A stretch of 64,000 bases of DNA from Sclerodactyla briareus (GCA_026419785.1 JAODTK010005823.1:1-64000); one strand, 5' to 3'; positions 23,930 through 36,078 are shown, counted from the stretch's first letter. Made by a program: numbers and translations. Notes: a model not told the origin generated them from the letters alone.

Positions 23930-24770
23930 TCTGATGGATGCAGACATACCCTTCCCACTGGAGACACCCTTTGACCAAGTTCGACGACAACCCCTGACGA
24001 GGTACGCATATTCAGCCATGGAAGGCTGCAAAGAAATCTGCGAGTTGGATCCTCTGCCCACTTGGCTACTGAAGAAGTGCTTAGATCCGTGCTTCCCGCT
24101 GATGACGAACATCATAAATCGGTCGATGACAGAAGGACGCTTCCCGCATCATTCAAGAACTCGCATGTCAGACCACTACTCAAAGCTGGGGCGCTGACGA
24201 GGAACTGCTTGCGAATACAGACCCATTTCGAACTTACCATTCCTGTCAAAGGTCATGGAGAGAGTAATTTCATCTCGCGTGGACGAGCACCTACCACACA
24301 TATCTACAAGATACCCTGCCATCTGCGTACCAGTCATGCCACTCTACTGAGACAACTATCCTGAGACTGCATCACGATATTGCGGCGGCCTTGGACAAGA
24401 AACGCTCAGTGGCATAGTGCTGTTGGATCGGTCCTGGGATTTATCGTGATCGACCATGGTATTTTATTGAAGAGATTACATCACTCTTACGGAATCAAAG
24501 GTGCGGCACTGGCTTGGTTCAGATGTAGCTCTCTGACCGAACACACACGTGTTCTGATTGGGGTTCGAAGTCAAGCCTGGTAGATGTCAAATTTGGAGTT
24601 CCTGGTCTGACATAGCTCGGTGGCTGGCGACCACGGCTGTACTGCGTATTCCAGGGCCAATCGGAGAAATATGTCGTCAGCACGATTTACCCAATCCAGT
24701 GCTATGCAGATGATACACAAACTTTACCTGTCATCGAACCCCAAAATACATGGGACGACACGGCAGAAAA
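23930..24770 (+). pseudogene. LINE reverse transcriptase domain, broken
   Basis: Recognisable blocks are ELDPLPTWLLKKCLDPCFPL near 24033-24102, a YRPISNLPFLSKVMER-like block near 24218-24263, a D-T-I-D-H-G-I-L-L-type block at 24447-24470, LHHSYGIKGAALAWFR at 24478-24525, and a Y-A-D-D-T-Q-T block at 24701-24725. The catalytic YADD box is intact by itself. At least five frame changes separate the blocks. Confidence 0.88.
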
Positions 24771-25129
24771 CTACAGACGGTAGATGACATAGCAAGGCAT
24801 GCGGCAAATAAGGTGATGATCAACCACGACCAAAAACGAGCTGATTGTTTTTACAACCACCCACGGAGCCTAGACACTCATGGCAGGAAATGTCAGTGAA
24901 ACACCACCAACAAATCAGGGCAGTGTGAAAACCGGGGAGTGTACATCGATGCTGTTTACAATGGCGAGGCGGTTAACTCTGTGGTTAAAATCGTGCAACT
25001 ACCATCTCTGTAACATCGGCTGCATACGAAATATCTATCTATCGAAGCCTGACAAGACAACGTCCATTCGCTTGAACTCCCGATGGATATTGTAATTCAT
25101 CCTACATGGCCTACCTTCAAAGTACATAG

Positions 25130-25523
25130 ACCGCATACCGAAGTACAGAACACCGCGAAAGAGTTGTTACCACTCAAAGAATCATTGACACACATCACCC
25201 CATTCTTGTCTCATTGCACTGGCTCCCCGGTGAATTCAGAATAAAGACAAAATTTGAACAATCGCTCACAAATGTATCCATGGATGCATCGACAGTCTAC
25301 GGCAGGAGCTAGTGAGCTTCTACAAGCCCATCCAATCTCACGATCAGAGAGCAGCCTGATGTGCCACCCGAGAACGCGGACCACCAAATATGGCGAGAGA
25401 AACGTCAGCAAAGCTGCAGCTGACATGTGGAACAGTCTCCCAGTCTCCATTCGTAAAGCAGCAAACATCAACACTTTCACTAAGCATGTCAAAACTCATC
25501 TTTTTAAACTTGCCTACTCTTAA
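25130..25523 (+). pseudogene. LINE ORF2 C-terminal region
   Basis: The best open part (25254-25523) contains the conserved tail AADMWNSLPVSIRKAANINT, then FTKHVKTHLF and a stop at 25521-25523. This W-N-x-L-P pattern is the usual C-terminus of CR1/L2-type ORF2. A 300-bp 3' UTR follows. Confidence 0.85.
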
Positions 25524-26529
25524 GCTGTACATAAAGTCCTTATATATTCTATGACTTCTAATCTACAGTTTATTTTTTTCATCGTGCATTTTTCTTCTAC
25601 GTGTTTGCATTTAACGTTTTTTGGATACAGGGTTAGCTTGCATTGTGAATTTTAGTCCGGAATTTTAGATTGAAACTCAATTTTTGTATATTTTTATATA
25701 TATTTTAGGTGGCACATTATTTGAAATTTCCATATATTTTTAAAATTTCTCCGGTGAAGCGCATTTGATCCAATTTTATTGGATTCATGCGCTATATAAA
25801 TCTTTTAATTATTATATTATTATTAATAGCAGGCTACCAGATCGGCACGATTTCATTCAAGAGCTCTGTATTTGAACTGCTGATTCAATATTGGTTACGC
25901 GACGACAACCCTTTGGCATTCGATTCTATCGATTTTACAAATGTCACCAACCAGTGCTGGCTACTGGACCGATCAGGGCGCTTGACTTTCTGGTGCATTA
26001 ACTTTTCCATGTTTTCTCCAATCTCCATATAAATCAGAGCAGCCGCGAGCGCGACCGGCGGACATCAAGTCTCAGCCATCGGCTGTTTTTTTGAATGCCT
26101 TCCTTTTCAAGTGATTTTTTTCTCTCAAAAATTGGGAACATTTAGACATCATTGTAGTGTTCAATCGATCGCAGTATCGGTATCAGAATTGGTCCGATTA
26201 TAGCATGATCGGAATCGGTATCGGTAAATTTGCCGATCGAAAAGTTCCAATCATAGCATACAGATTATTGCCAGGGGCGCGTCGGAGCGTTCGAAAAGTG
26301 GGGGGACCAGTCTCGAACGCAATGACATCTAAGCGGAGGCCACCAAGTTGGCGCGGAGCGTACTTACAAAGGAAAATTTCAGATTTTCATAACCTCAAGA
26401 TCGACGGAAACGGCCGTTGCCAGGCTCAATAGACCCATCTACATGTGTGATTCGAGTAAATGACAGACAAAAAAAGTTGTCATTGTGAGATAGATGATTT
26501 TACCGAGTATCACACATGTATTTTTTTTA

Positions 26530-27290
26530 TTACCTTTTCTACTCTGGCTTGTTTGCGTGGGATCCAGGGGTCTAACAAACGGTCTCTGGTGGGTCGAAGG
26601 GAAAGCAATAGGCGTACTGGACCACTCAAATTTGGGAACAGAAAAATTGTACCCGACTTTTACAAGCCAGTCATCGGAAATGGGACAGACGCGCGCGAAG
26701 CGCGTGAAATTTTTTTGCATGTTTTACGGGCATTTTATCGAACAGTCTGCCCAAAAAAATCACTTTGCTTTTTCCGTCCCAAATTTTCACGAATTTTTCA
26801 TCTCAGAAAAATTGGGAGGGGGGAGCAGTCTGCCCCCAAGGCTTCTGAAATTAATCGAGTGAACGAAATGATTCGAAGCAAGCATTAAATCGCATATTTA
26901 GCCTACAAGCCTGGAAGGAAAACGCCATTGCGCGCGAAACACCTGTAATTACGCACTTTTGGCTATTCCAATTAAAATTCGAGAACTCGGTATGAAAACA
27001 TGGGTAATCCTTCCACTCGGCCCTAGTCGGGTCCAGATCTTCACATGGGGTTCGCACCTGGAATTAGTGGACTTAAGACAATTTCCAACGCGATTATCGT
27101 TTGGTTAGACAAAAATTGGATCAGTTTAGAGGGATACCAAATCGGGAGTGCCTATTATTTTTTACCACGGTCCGAAAGTGGGGGGGACAAACGTTATAAT
27201 ATCCCCCCACTTCTGGAAAGTGGGGGGACCTGTCCCCCCCTTCCCCCACCTGTGGACGCCCATGATTATGCAAAACCTTAAGAGCGACCC
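26530..27290 (+). repeat. Dispersed repeat R1, uninterrupted copy
   Basis: Collinear, on the opposite strand, with 480-1055 joined to 8347-8645. It contains the palindrome CGCGCGAAGCGCG at 26690-26702, 'cattttatcga', a GGGAGGGGGG run near 26814-26822, 'ggaattagtggacttaag', and paired G/C runs at 27178-27240. It is non-coding. At 26814-26845 it preserves the sequence of the site into which the LTR element inserted in the other copy. Confidence 0.85.
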
Positions 27291-29154
27291 AAAATTGACC
27301 GACACCGATCGACTTGATATCGTTGTATGCTGATTGACTGAAACGAACAATGCTTGTAGTTTGTACATATTGTCGGCACGGAGCCCCCTCTTCCTTTCCG
27401 ATAATTACAAATCCCAAACATGAACACATCAGTCACTGCATGTACAAGTAGCCTACAAAAGCCCAATTAAACTGCATGCTGCTAGTAACGATTGCCTCAA
27501 TTTAACATGAATACCGAAGCAAATAACGACCTCAAAAGTTGTTGTATAAAAAACCATTGCGAAAGCTGTTAATTACAATTCTTGCCCCCATTATTCAGAT
27601 GAAATAGTCCATTGATTGAATGAGTCGTATGTAGGCCTACGCAAATAACAGCAGAACTTTACAACGAATCGGCAATCTCCTGATACCGTTCCGAGTTAGC
27701 GATCCTAACTATTATGTCAATACAAATAATCCCATGGCTACTGTATGCGGAGAAATCGAGCTGACGTGAAGCGACTGTCTAAAAATTCATAGCAGAGATG
27801 TACGTACATGGCATACCGTGTATGCGTATTTATGAATCATGTGTATGCGCCATGGTGGATGGCATGTATGCACTCGTGACGAACGAGAAGTGTAGCGCTC
27901 GCACGTGGAGGGGAATATTTCTGCTTCTTAATCTTGTGTATAGACTGTAGCTAATCAAATCGGAAAGTGGAGTCCAGTTTTAAGTCATGAGGTAGTTCGG
28001 AGAATCGACGAACATGCAGGGATGAGGACCCGTGCAGAAACGAAACTTTTTAATCATGTAAATCGCTGCGATTGCATTTGACAGGTGCCTGGTGTTGTTT
28101 TTGGTGGGAGGTCAAGGTTGTTGTCCGGGCGGCTAGTTTCTGCGGGCGCTTGTGACATTTTCAATTTTTGTCCCGGCGGCGCGCCCGCACACAAAAACCC
28201 GTAGTAGCAACACGTGAGGCATTCAAACGAGCCAAAATATAAAAGTTTCCACTTTGTCCTCCAAAATTGACCCGGGCCTTCACTCATAGGACAATAAATA
28301 GTGTTCAGGTGAGCTATCATCTGAGGAGCACACTTGATCCCACCATGTATGTTCCAGACTGAAACACCAATATTTTACTACTAGTTTCCACAAAATTGCC
28401 CCCTAATCATACGAAGAAGAAAACGTTCAGGTACTCATATGGTAGCAGATCAAGACCTCCTCCTGGAGCATCGGTGAACAATACTACTGACCCCATCTGC
28501 TATTCACCAGGGGTGTAGTCGAGGCCAGGCTTCATTTCTGGCTGGCTCGACTACATCTCGCACTACGGACCCTCCCCATGCCATTGAACATTGGCAAAGT
28601 ACAGCAGTAGGGGTAACCTTCTATGTCCTTCTCATGCGGATAAGTAGAATAAGTGAATAGATACACATGTATACAACACAAACACCCACGTAGGACTGTA
28701 TAGATTAATGACGGTCTAGATACCATCCGGGTTGTCACCAGACCAGGTAATTTAGGACAGTGATGCGCGCCATGGGGGATGGTAGAAAGGAAGGGGACAT
28801 CCTTTGGAATTTATAAATCCTGATGGTGCCTACATGAAAATGGTGCTTTAGAAAGGATTTTGATAGCCAAATTCCCCTGAGATACCCGGTTTTGTTTTTC
28901 CCCCGTGCTATGCATGCTGACAACCCTGGATAACCAGTGGAACTCGCGTAGTAACCCAATTGTATTCAGAATAAAGTTGTCCAGGCTTCATATAAAAGAT
29001 TCCTGCCCTACATGCTCTCCTTCACAGCAATATCATTCTCTTGGGTGAAGTGGGGTAATTTATGTACTAGAGAAATTTGATACACTATATACACAATACT
29101 TGGCCCTAAAAAGACATTATAATCAAAATTGATTTGCAAGGATTGTTCCCTTAC
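27291..29154. other. S6 kinase intron 2, little structure
   Basis: No exon recognised. A hairpin lies at 28513-28556: tgtagtcgaggccag and ctggctggctcgactaca are inverted around a short loop, and 'caggggtgtagtcgag' resembles a transposon end. TAGGCCTA-type palindromes occur near 27632. The rest is unassigned. Confidence 0.4.
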
Positions 29155-29221
29155 CTACATTGATAATTGTACAGAGTACCCACTTTTCTCACTGGATGCT
29201 CCATGCAGCATGGAACTGCCC
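29155..29221 (-). CDS. RPS6KB1: Probable p70 S6 kinase exon 2
   Basis: A 67-nt minus-strand exon-like segment with acceptor cttttctttattacag and donor gtaaggg. It starts GGG CAG (Gly-Gln), as the vertebrate exon starts GQLNESMDHG. A second frame reads SSMLHGASSEKSGYSVQLSM, so one base appears to be missing or extra near the ATGGAGCAT block. The order between exon 1 and exon 3, the short length and the splice sites support it. Sequence similarity alone is weak because this linker varies. Confidence 0.5.
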
Positions 29222-29604
29222 CTGTAATAAAGAAAAGAAGCAATGTTAAACAGTAATGTCCAGGAGAGTCACAAAACCATGCCATATAAAGACTAGGGAG
29301 CGGGTAGGCTAGGCCTAAGGCGTAACATCAGTGGGGTACATGTCTTGATTGTTCGAACGGCCCAGTCATTTTGGTTCTTCAGAGGTGGCAATATTGCCTA
29401 AAAAGGATTCCACTAGACGATCACAAGGTTAACTTGACCTAAACAGACTAACAAACCCCCACCCCTTCCACTCCTAAATAAAACTAAAAACACCCGAAAA
29501 GCTGTTGGGAAAAGGTTTGTGACTACACATAGCTTAGGCTCCTGGTCTCAACTGGAAGCACTACTTAAACGGTTGTTAGGCTACAGAACATTAGGGCATG
29601 TTAC

Positions 29605-29683
29605 CTCAGTATCATCGGCTTCCCATATGAGCTTTGGGTGATGATTTACACTGTCATTAATTCAAGCGGAAGACACCAGCCAT
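29605..29683 (-). CDS. RPS6KB1: Probable p70 S6 kinase exon 1 with start codon
   Basis: ATG at 29683-29681 (minus strand) reads MAGVF, the same five residues that start the p70 isoform of vertebrate S6K1. If one G and one A are missing from short runs, the rest reads acidic, ending EADDTE before donor gtaaca, like the acidic first exon of the family (EDELEEG). The 79 nt plus two gives 27 codons and phase 0. As read, a stop follows after eight codons. This start was chosen because of the MAGVF match and the downstream donor. Confidence 0.6.
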
Positions 29684-30009
29684 ACTAAATCTCACTAACA
29701 TTCCTCGAGAAAAATGATGGAAAATCACACGAAACATGGCTAACTCCCACCCGCTTTTACATGAATTGGGGTTGCAACTGGCGGTTGCCAGTGTTTCACT
29801 TTTCATTATCATGATCATGACGGAGTTTATATGGACCTGAGCCTCCGCACGGCGTGGCTTATCAACCTGACGCAGTAAGTTAACTGGGCTAAAATTGAAG
29901 GAAACTGCAGGATTAATTAAACTTAGGCTAACATAGTAGCTAGAGAAAAAAATGAGGCGGCACTCAGTCCAAACCCGAAGTCATCTGATACGACTTTCCG
30001 TTACGGATG
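29684..30009 (-). promoter_or_regulatory. Presumed S6 kinase 5' UTR and promoter side
   Basis: Inferred only from position upstream of the MAGVF start. No clear TATA box at a sensible distance was seen. Repeat copy R2 with a CRE palindrome starts just beyond it at about 30010, and the CRE is ~610 bp from the start codon. Confidence 0.3.
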
Positions 30010-30455
30010 TTGGTTGCATGTGTAATGGGCAAGATCGAAAAGCATCCCATCATGCATAAGAAATGAGGCATACTTGCACAAACAACACCCTGCGAACATT
30101 CTTGTGGCTATTGGAAATTCACACATTAATTTTCACTTCGAAAACATTCAGTCCATGGGTGAGGAGTGCTGTTGATAGTGCTGACGGTTACTTTGATGAG
30201 AGAAAGACAAACAGAACTTTGCTTAAATGTTGGACCAATCAACAAAAGGGAGCAAGAAATACGTAACCTACTCCCTGTGTTGTCCACGTGTGACGTCATG
30301 CGTTATTGCGCAATGGGTGTCTCCCCAATCTCTGCATAATGGACCAAATTTGAAGGTCAATAACACATAGGAACATCTATTGAAAGGGGTTTGGACCTAC
30401 AGATACAGTTTATCCATTCTCAACAATAAACATTGTTGTGTCAGTCAAGCCGGCG
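30010..30455 (+). repeat. Dispersed repeat R2, copy 2 (upstream of S6 kinase)
   Basis: Collinear with 37300-37770 and the reverse of 12590-13060. It includes 'aaagcatcccatcatgca', 'cacttcgaaaacattcagtc', 'cttaaatgttggaccaatcaacaaaa' and 'gtgtgacgtcatgcgttattgcgcaatggg'. The CRE palindrome TGACGTCA is at 30291-30298. It lies on the promoter side of the S6 kinase gene. Confidence 0.82.
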
Positions 30456-31138
30456 TAGTCCTTCCACTGTATTCGATTGAAAATCTACCACCTTGCGAGA
30501 TGATTTCATATCCCATCAACCCTGTTTCGTTCTTCGGCGTATGGTATCACAGTGTGGTCCTCGAGCGACTTCCGAGGCCCCCCAAAAAAGGCCGAGGCAC
30601 TACCTCTGGGAGGCACTACTCGGGCCAAGGCCGCACCATCCGAGGCCGAGACCGGGCCGATGAAGGATATGAACAATGAGTCCCAATTGTAATGAGTGAA
30701 TGTCTCCTACCTCACGGACATAAAACAAGTACATTTTGTAAATGCCTTCATAACTAGACATGGGGGGAATTACTGAAGACAAACCTTTGGTACAGAACAT
30801 ATGATATAAAATGCCTGAATTGTTAACCATCAAATTTGTCTCATCTTGAAATGGGAATGAGATAATAATCTCTCTCACAGATGAGCTCATAGGAAGGCTG
30901 TGAAAAAGTATTGATGGCCTATTTCGATTCCATTGAATCTAATTACACTACGGGAAAAAAAACACATCGTAACTGACCCAGCTCCCAGGAGGGGGCAGCA
31001 TCCGCGAGTTCAATCTCAATCTGATAATAAAAACAGTCGAACAGACCAGTGAACAGAAGACATCATGGCTCTCGTTTGCTATCTGCAATTAACAATTAAC
31101 TAGTTCTAAATGATTTGATACGACGCATTATGGCGCTC

Positions 31139-31180
31139 AGGTTCATTATGAAGGGAATCCAGGCAAGACGGTAAGTATCT
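31139..31180 (+). CDS. Candidate first coding exon, unknown gene
   Basis: ATG at 31130-31132 opens a short frame, MALRFIMKGIQAR, that runs into a strong donor (GACG|GTAAGTATC near 31171). It points away from the S6 kinase gene. The N-terminus, basic and hydrophobic without acids, could be a mitochondrial leader. The phase (two bases left over) fits the candidate exon at 33791. I do not recognise the product, and the splice link is inferred. Start and end of this entry are approximate to ten bases. Confidence 0.25.
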
Positions 31181-32956
31181 ATGTCGAATCCTTGCTTTCT
31201 ATATATTTCCCAGACATCTAACGGTGTTTGAGATGAACGTAAAAAAACCTCCGTTATCATGTCACAGTGCATTCAAAAGTCACCCACCTCGTGACTACTG
31301 GTTTTGGTCGGATGGGATTGAATTTATGTCAGCGAAATCCTGAGTCATTTTGTTTGAATTGTAAACAAGAAATTGGGGTGAAATGCTAATTTGGACAGGG
31401 AGAGGGTAGTACAGATTAAAATAATACAGTTCGAGTTGGGACTGTTGGTTGCATAGCATGGTTATCGTGTATTCTGTTATAAATAAAGCTTTGTGTCACT
31501 ACGTCACAATTAGGCAGTTATATATTACTAAACGTTACGCTAATATGGCGATGCGCCACAGTAGCGCTGTGTTATTGGTGATGTTGCAATAGCCAAAACC
31601 AAATGCACGAGGTTGTTGAACTCGGTGTTTCGATCATGAGGGGTCGTTCGGAGTAAGACGTGTGTCTCTTGCTGGAGTTCCCCTTTAACGCAAGCGTTGA
31701 ATCAACAAAATGAGTGGGTTGAGTGTGACTGATGGGGAAAAAGCATTGTGACTGATAAGACACAGTATCCCAAAGACTGAATTTCCGAACCTGTCTGATA
31801 ATGCCCTATCACTTTCTGGTGACAAACCATGGGCCAATATGAGTTTATGAATATTATCACTCTTAATCCTATAATAGGGCAAGTAAACCAAAAGTAACAA
31901 GTATTATTTTCTATCGCATTGAAGCCCATTCGGACTGACACATTTGGAAATGTATGTTTTGTGCTTCCTTGCAATCATTGCGGTTAGGCACACCGAGCAC
32001 TGCAAACACAGTAGGCAACTGCGGCAACGCCCTGGGTTGGCACCCCTTTTAAAAGTTGGAGCTCATCGGAGCTAGCTTGTGCACAAACCTGCTGTTCTTC
32101 TGAAAATTTGTTGAACCAAAAAGCTCACACTTTTGTAGAGGTTTCGTTAACGGCTCGAATGTGAAGTAGACATGCCGGACTCGCCCGGCCGTTTGGCCTC
32201 TACCAAATTTCCGAGGCCTGGAGCCTCGAGTCCTCCGTGTCCAACACTGACGGTGATTCCGGGGGTTATTAACCTGTACGTAATGGTGTATACTTTCACA
32301 AGTCGGACTTTGGTAATAGGTAGAGTGAACACAACGGGTATTCAAGCGTTGTGTGACGTTTTGACGAACTTGACGAACTAGACATGGTAAAGACCCAAGT
32401 ACGACGCACCATCTGTATCACCACTACTGTGAATGCCATATGTTTTTCTTCAAGTCGTGTAGGCGGACGGATCACAGGACGAAGCTATAATCGGTGATTC
32501 AGTACTGTGTAGAGTCGATGTCGCCTTATACAGGAGCTAATTCAATAATAGATCAGGGAGTTATGAAGTAAATACTCGAGGGTTTTATGGTGCCAAAAAT
32601 AGGCAAACCTTTTCCTGCCAGAAATCACCGATCTAAATCGGGACAGCGCCTTCCAGAAAACTAAACATTTCAATTGATTTCGAGTATTTCGACTAGAGCA
32701 CCCGCGTAGCGCGAATTGAAGCCATTATTGCAGTCATGCCATAGTAATTTGATATGGGCTGATACCAGTCCATGGGCAGACACATGGGGTTCCCGACTTT
32801 CATCACATTCTTTGGTTCCCCTGCGTGTTGTGGGGCTAGCGGAGAGGGGGAGAGAGTGGTGTAGAAGCTTCCAAAAAAGTATGGGACACAACATCAGTGG
32901 GGGGACTGTTGAGTCCTTGCCAGCGCGAAAGGACTTATGCAGTCAATAGCAATTAA

Positions 32957-33028
32957 ACGTGCGATATGTGTGCGTGCGTGTGTGAGTGCGCGCGTGGGTG
33001 TGTGTGCGTGGTTGTGCGTGCGTGAGTA
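32957..33028 (+). repeat. TG/CG microsatellite
   Basis: Alternating purine-pyrimidine run of TG with interspersed CG (gtgtgcgtgcgtgtgtgagtg and similar), potentially Z-DNA-forming. It is imperfect. Confidence 0.85.
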
Positions 33029-33790
33029 ACACTTCCTTTCAGCACGATAGTAAAACAACGCAAGCAATATCAAGTTCGAATTAGGCACGTGGATTTTCTT
33101 ATGGGAGGATTGAAACTATTCTTTTTGCGCCAATGCAAGGTCATTGAAGGTAACGACAGGGCAGAGAACCCCTGTCAGCATGATTTGTAATGAAGGCAAA
33201 GATTCTAAAAGTTCATTAGGTATGTAAGTTGACACTAGATTGCAGGATGAACCCTACTGTTTTGGGTTGTCGGTCACCATAGGGCGATCCTCTATTTCTT
33301 GGCACAAACTGACGAAACATTCAGAGCAATGTCGTTGTAGAGAGTTTGTTCGTCCAGGGGTGAACTACATATGGTGGCCTATATAACGGTATTACGGTGC
33401 TTTGACCTCAATTCACATAGTAGCTTTTGATGACCTCGGGACATTCGGGGTAAAATGTTCACCGTGACGTTTAGACTCGTCGTGTTGACGAAACAATAGT
33501 TTAATTGCAGGGACGTACCAAAAACAGTCGGTCACTCGCTATATCTAGTTAAGCCTAACCTCTGTAAAAAAGAGGGAGGGGGGGGAACGGACACGGCCTA
33601 TAAAACAGTGATGCATAAAAATCTCGTATATATTTTCACAACGAAAACAATTACGGGGGTGGCGTCGATATTGGACAATTGGTCGTCTGTGCATTAAGAC
33701 CTATGGTAGACCGGATTGACTTCTTCGACCTCTTGCCCCTCTGACCTTATAATGCCTTGTGACCCTCTCGTCTGAATCGTCTCATTTCAG

Positions 33791-33960
33791 CAAACCAATG
33801 AGTCAATTGCACATGGACGTACCTAAAACATTCTATCACCAGCTATCTCCAGTTATGTCCTCCATTAAAAAAGTGGAACGGGAACAGCTTCAAAAAGCTG
33901 TTAAATTCCATGTTCGGCATTGCATGACTTCTCGGTACTGAAACATTTTGGAGCCTGGAA
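33791..33960 (+). CDS. Candidate second exon, unknown gene
   Basis: Acceptor cgtctcatttcag, then an open frame reading KPMSQLHMDVPKTFYHQLSP and, after a few residues, KKVEREQLQKAVKFHVRH, to a TGA at 33939-33941. A strong donor (gtaagttatg) follows at 33961, so the exon may continue and the stop could be a base error. The phase agrees with the 31.1-kb candidate. The middle is charged and helical. No family was recognised. Confidence 0.3.
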
Positions 33961-33999
33961 TAGTAAGTTATGTTCGTTTGTTTGGCTACCACTTAAAGC

Positions 34000-35495
34000 C
34001 ACTTTCCCATGTACACAAGAATTGTCCAGATCTTAGATGTGGACAATGCAGTAATCATGATCTATAGTGCCCCAATTCTAGAATTCTGTTGGTTGGGGAT
34101 TGCCGAATTTTGCCATATTACCCAGCTATCGTTCAAGGTTACCAAAGGGAGGACAGCAGAGCTAAAAAACATCATGTAAACTAGTGACAACTATATACCA
34201 CACGACGGTTCATGTTCTGTTGAATCTTCCACCTCTGCACACAAGGGGTGTTATTGTTCAACATATTCTTTATAAGATCTATTTGAATTATTTTGTCATT
34301 ATTTTGGGGACTAAGAATAATCTACCGAGTGTTGCTTGATTTCTTTTCAATACTGTGTGGGTGTCACGCCATAGCAGAATGAGTACAACCGTGGTATTCA
34401 GCACTATGCAATACATTGTGAAAATGTATAGGCCTACACTGAGTTATTTAGGAGATAAATCAATTTCCAACGAATGGCGTTAGGGATGTTACTCAAGATA
34501 AGGCTGGGTCATGGACATTGGCAGTCATTAACTTATACCGATATTGGTTTTATTCCTGGGGTAAATAATTAACGTAACCAAACTTTTGAATAATACATAT
34601 AATATCCGACGGTGAATGCTGATTGCCATTACGACCATAAGCAGATAGACTCCTACCATTTCGGGAAAGTAAAGATGATAGGCACAATGAATTATTTGCA
34701 TGTGTCGACTTCTTAGAATTGATATCCGGATTTTAGGTGATCGTGACAGTCTCCTCTTGTTGCGAAAGCTGGATATAACGCAAAGAAATGGCGGGGAAAT
34801 CTACGCATAGTCGCGTTCTTATTAATTTGAAGACTCTTAGGGGCGTTATGTTGTCCATTATAAGCGGTAGTAGAGCCAGAATGAGTCCTATTATATACAC
34901 GTATGGGAAAGCTGCATGGTCGTTTATAGTCTAGTAGATATGGAGTGAAGTTAGGCAATTCATCATAAGTGACCTTACAAGAGGTTAGAACATTGAGGTG
35001 AAGTGAGCATGAAAATACATGCTATGGAGCGGGGGTGATATGGGAGTGTGGAATAGAGAGATAAAATGAAATTAAACGAGCTTGCCAGTTTTTTAACCAT
35101 GCTATTCAAGGTGATCGACTTCCATTAGTTTCCTAGAATTTGTTCGTTTCTTATACCCTTCAGGTGAGCCTTAAGGTTCTTGTTCGATGGCCCGCAAGAG
35201 CGACGTTCCACTGGAGGTGGCGCGGAACGACGAGAAAATTTCACCTCCCTTATGACCTAAAACCAATAGGGATCATCTATGGCAATCCGGCCTTGTGACA
35301 AGTGTAAACTCTCTACTTCATTTCATTGTACAGTTATGTGCTCGCAAGCTGTCAGACTTTGACCTCGGGCCTCACCCAAATTAATAAGGATCCACTCATT
35401 AATTGAAACCTTTGACGAGTATGATCTCTCCACGTCAACTGGTTGTACAGTGCTCGTGCTAGCAGATATATTGCAGCTGTGTGGACTACAGTAAG
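34000..35495. other. Non-coding, nothing recognised
   Basis: No exon, RNA gene or bounded repeat recognised. Possible poly(A)-like and AT-rich words occur but none is supported by a gene. Confidence 0.4.
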
Positions 35496-35503
35496 GTTTA
35501 GAG

Positions 35504-36078
35504 CAGGGGTTCCAACCTGTGGTACGGTTAACAGCCAGTGGTACATTTGGACTTTCACGGTGGTACGCGCGGTGGTACACAGTGTGTTCCATTTCTCTTC
35601 GCATTCTATTTTAGTCTCCCTCAGGCATCTTGCGCGAGAAATTTGACTGCTATGATGCTAATTTGCACCAGATTGTATATGAGGGGACCTAATTATTCAA
35701 AAAATAACAAAGGGGAGGAAGATACCCCCTCACATGGACCCGTCCCCTCCTCGTCCACAATCTGGGCGCTGCTTGTCCGCGATGGGTGGTCATCAAGAAC
35801 ATATCCCTCTCACCGACTGGAGCTGGAACAAAAATATTTTTATGGATAAAATGTTTCTGAATGATACCAAATTTCAGAAACACGAAATGCCAAGTAAGAG
35901 ATAGTTTCAAAGCAGAAAAAACGTTCCTACAGCAATCTCCTGGCATCTGGGAGCTTTTCGGAGGCCAAAAAATTCAACCTATGGTGGCGCTCCGCTTGAT
36001 AGTAAAATACAGTGGTACTCAGTGGCACCACGTCAATGTGGAATGGTACCCCAAGTTGGAAAAGGTTGGGAAACCCTG
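35504..36078. mobile_element. Non-autonomous hAT element with perfect TSD
   Basis: Starts CAGGGGTTCCAACCTGTGGT and ends with the inverted form aggttgggaaaccctg. It is flanked by the perfect 8-bp direct repeat GTTTAGAG at 35496-35503 and 36079-36086, the target-site length of hAT transposons. The 575-bp interior has no transposase. It includes the motif TGGCGCTCCGCT shared with other repeats here. The ends look like those of widespread hAT miniature elements. Confidence 0.92.

Larger units (their letters stand above)
22130..25830 (+). mobile_element. CR1/L2-type LINE with EN and RT, decayed
   Basis: A 3.7-kb plus-strand non-LTR retrotransposon within S6 kinase intron 2. Order: an N-terminal region (22140-22660), endonuclease (22660-23330), reverse transcriptase (24000-24760), C-terminal part (25130-25523), 3' UTR, and a tail of 'gcgctatataaatcttttaattattatattattatt'. 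Frames change many times. The ATT-rich tail after GCGCTATATAAAT is known from CR1-group LINEs of invertebrate deuterostomes. It is same-gene intronic but antisense to the kinase. Confidence 0.9.

Noticed and set aside
28508..28560. hAT element starting at CAGGGGTGTAGTCGAG
   Set aside because: Only one end with a local inverted copy is present; no second terminus or target duplication was found.
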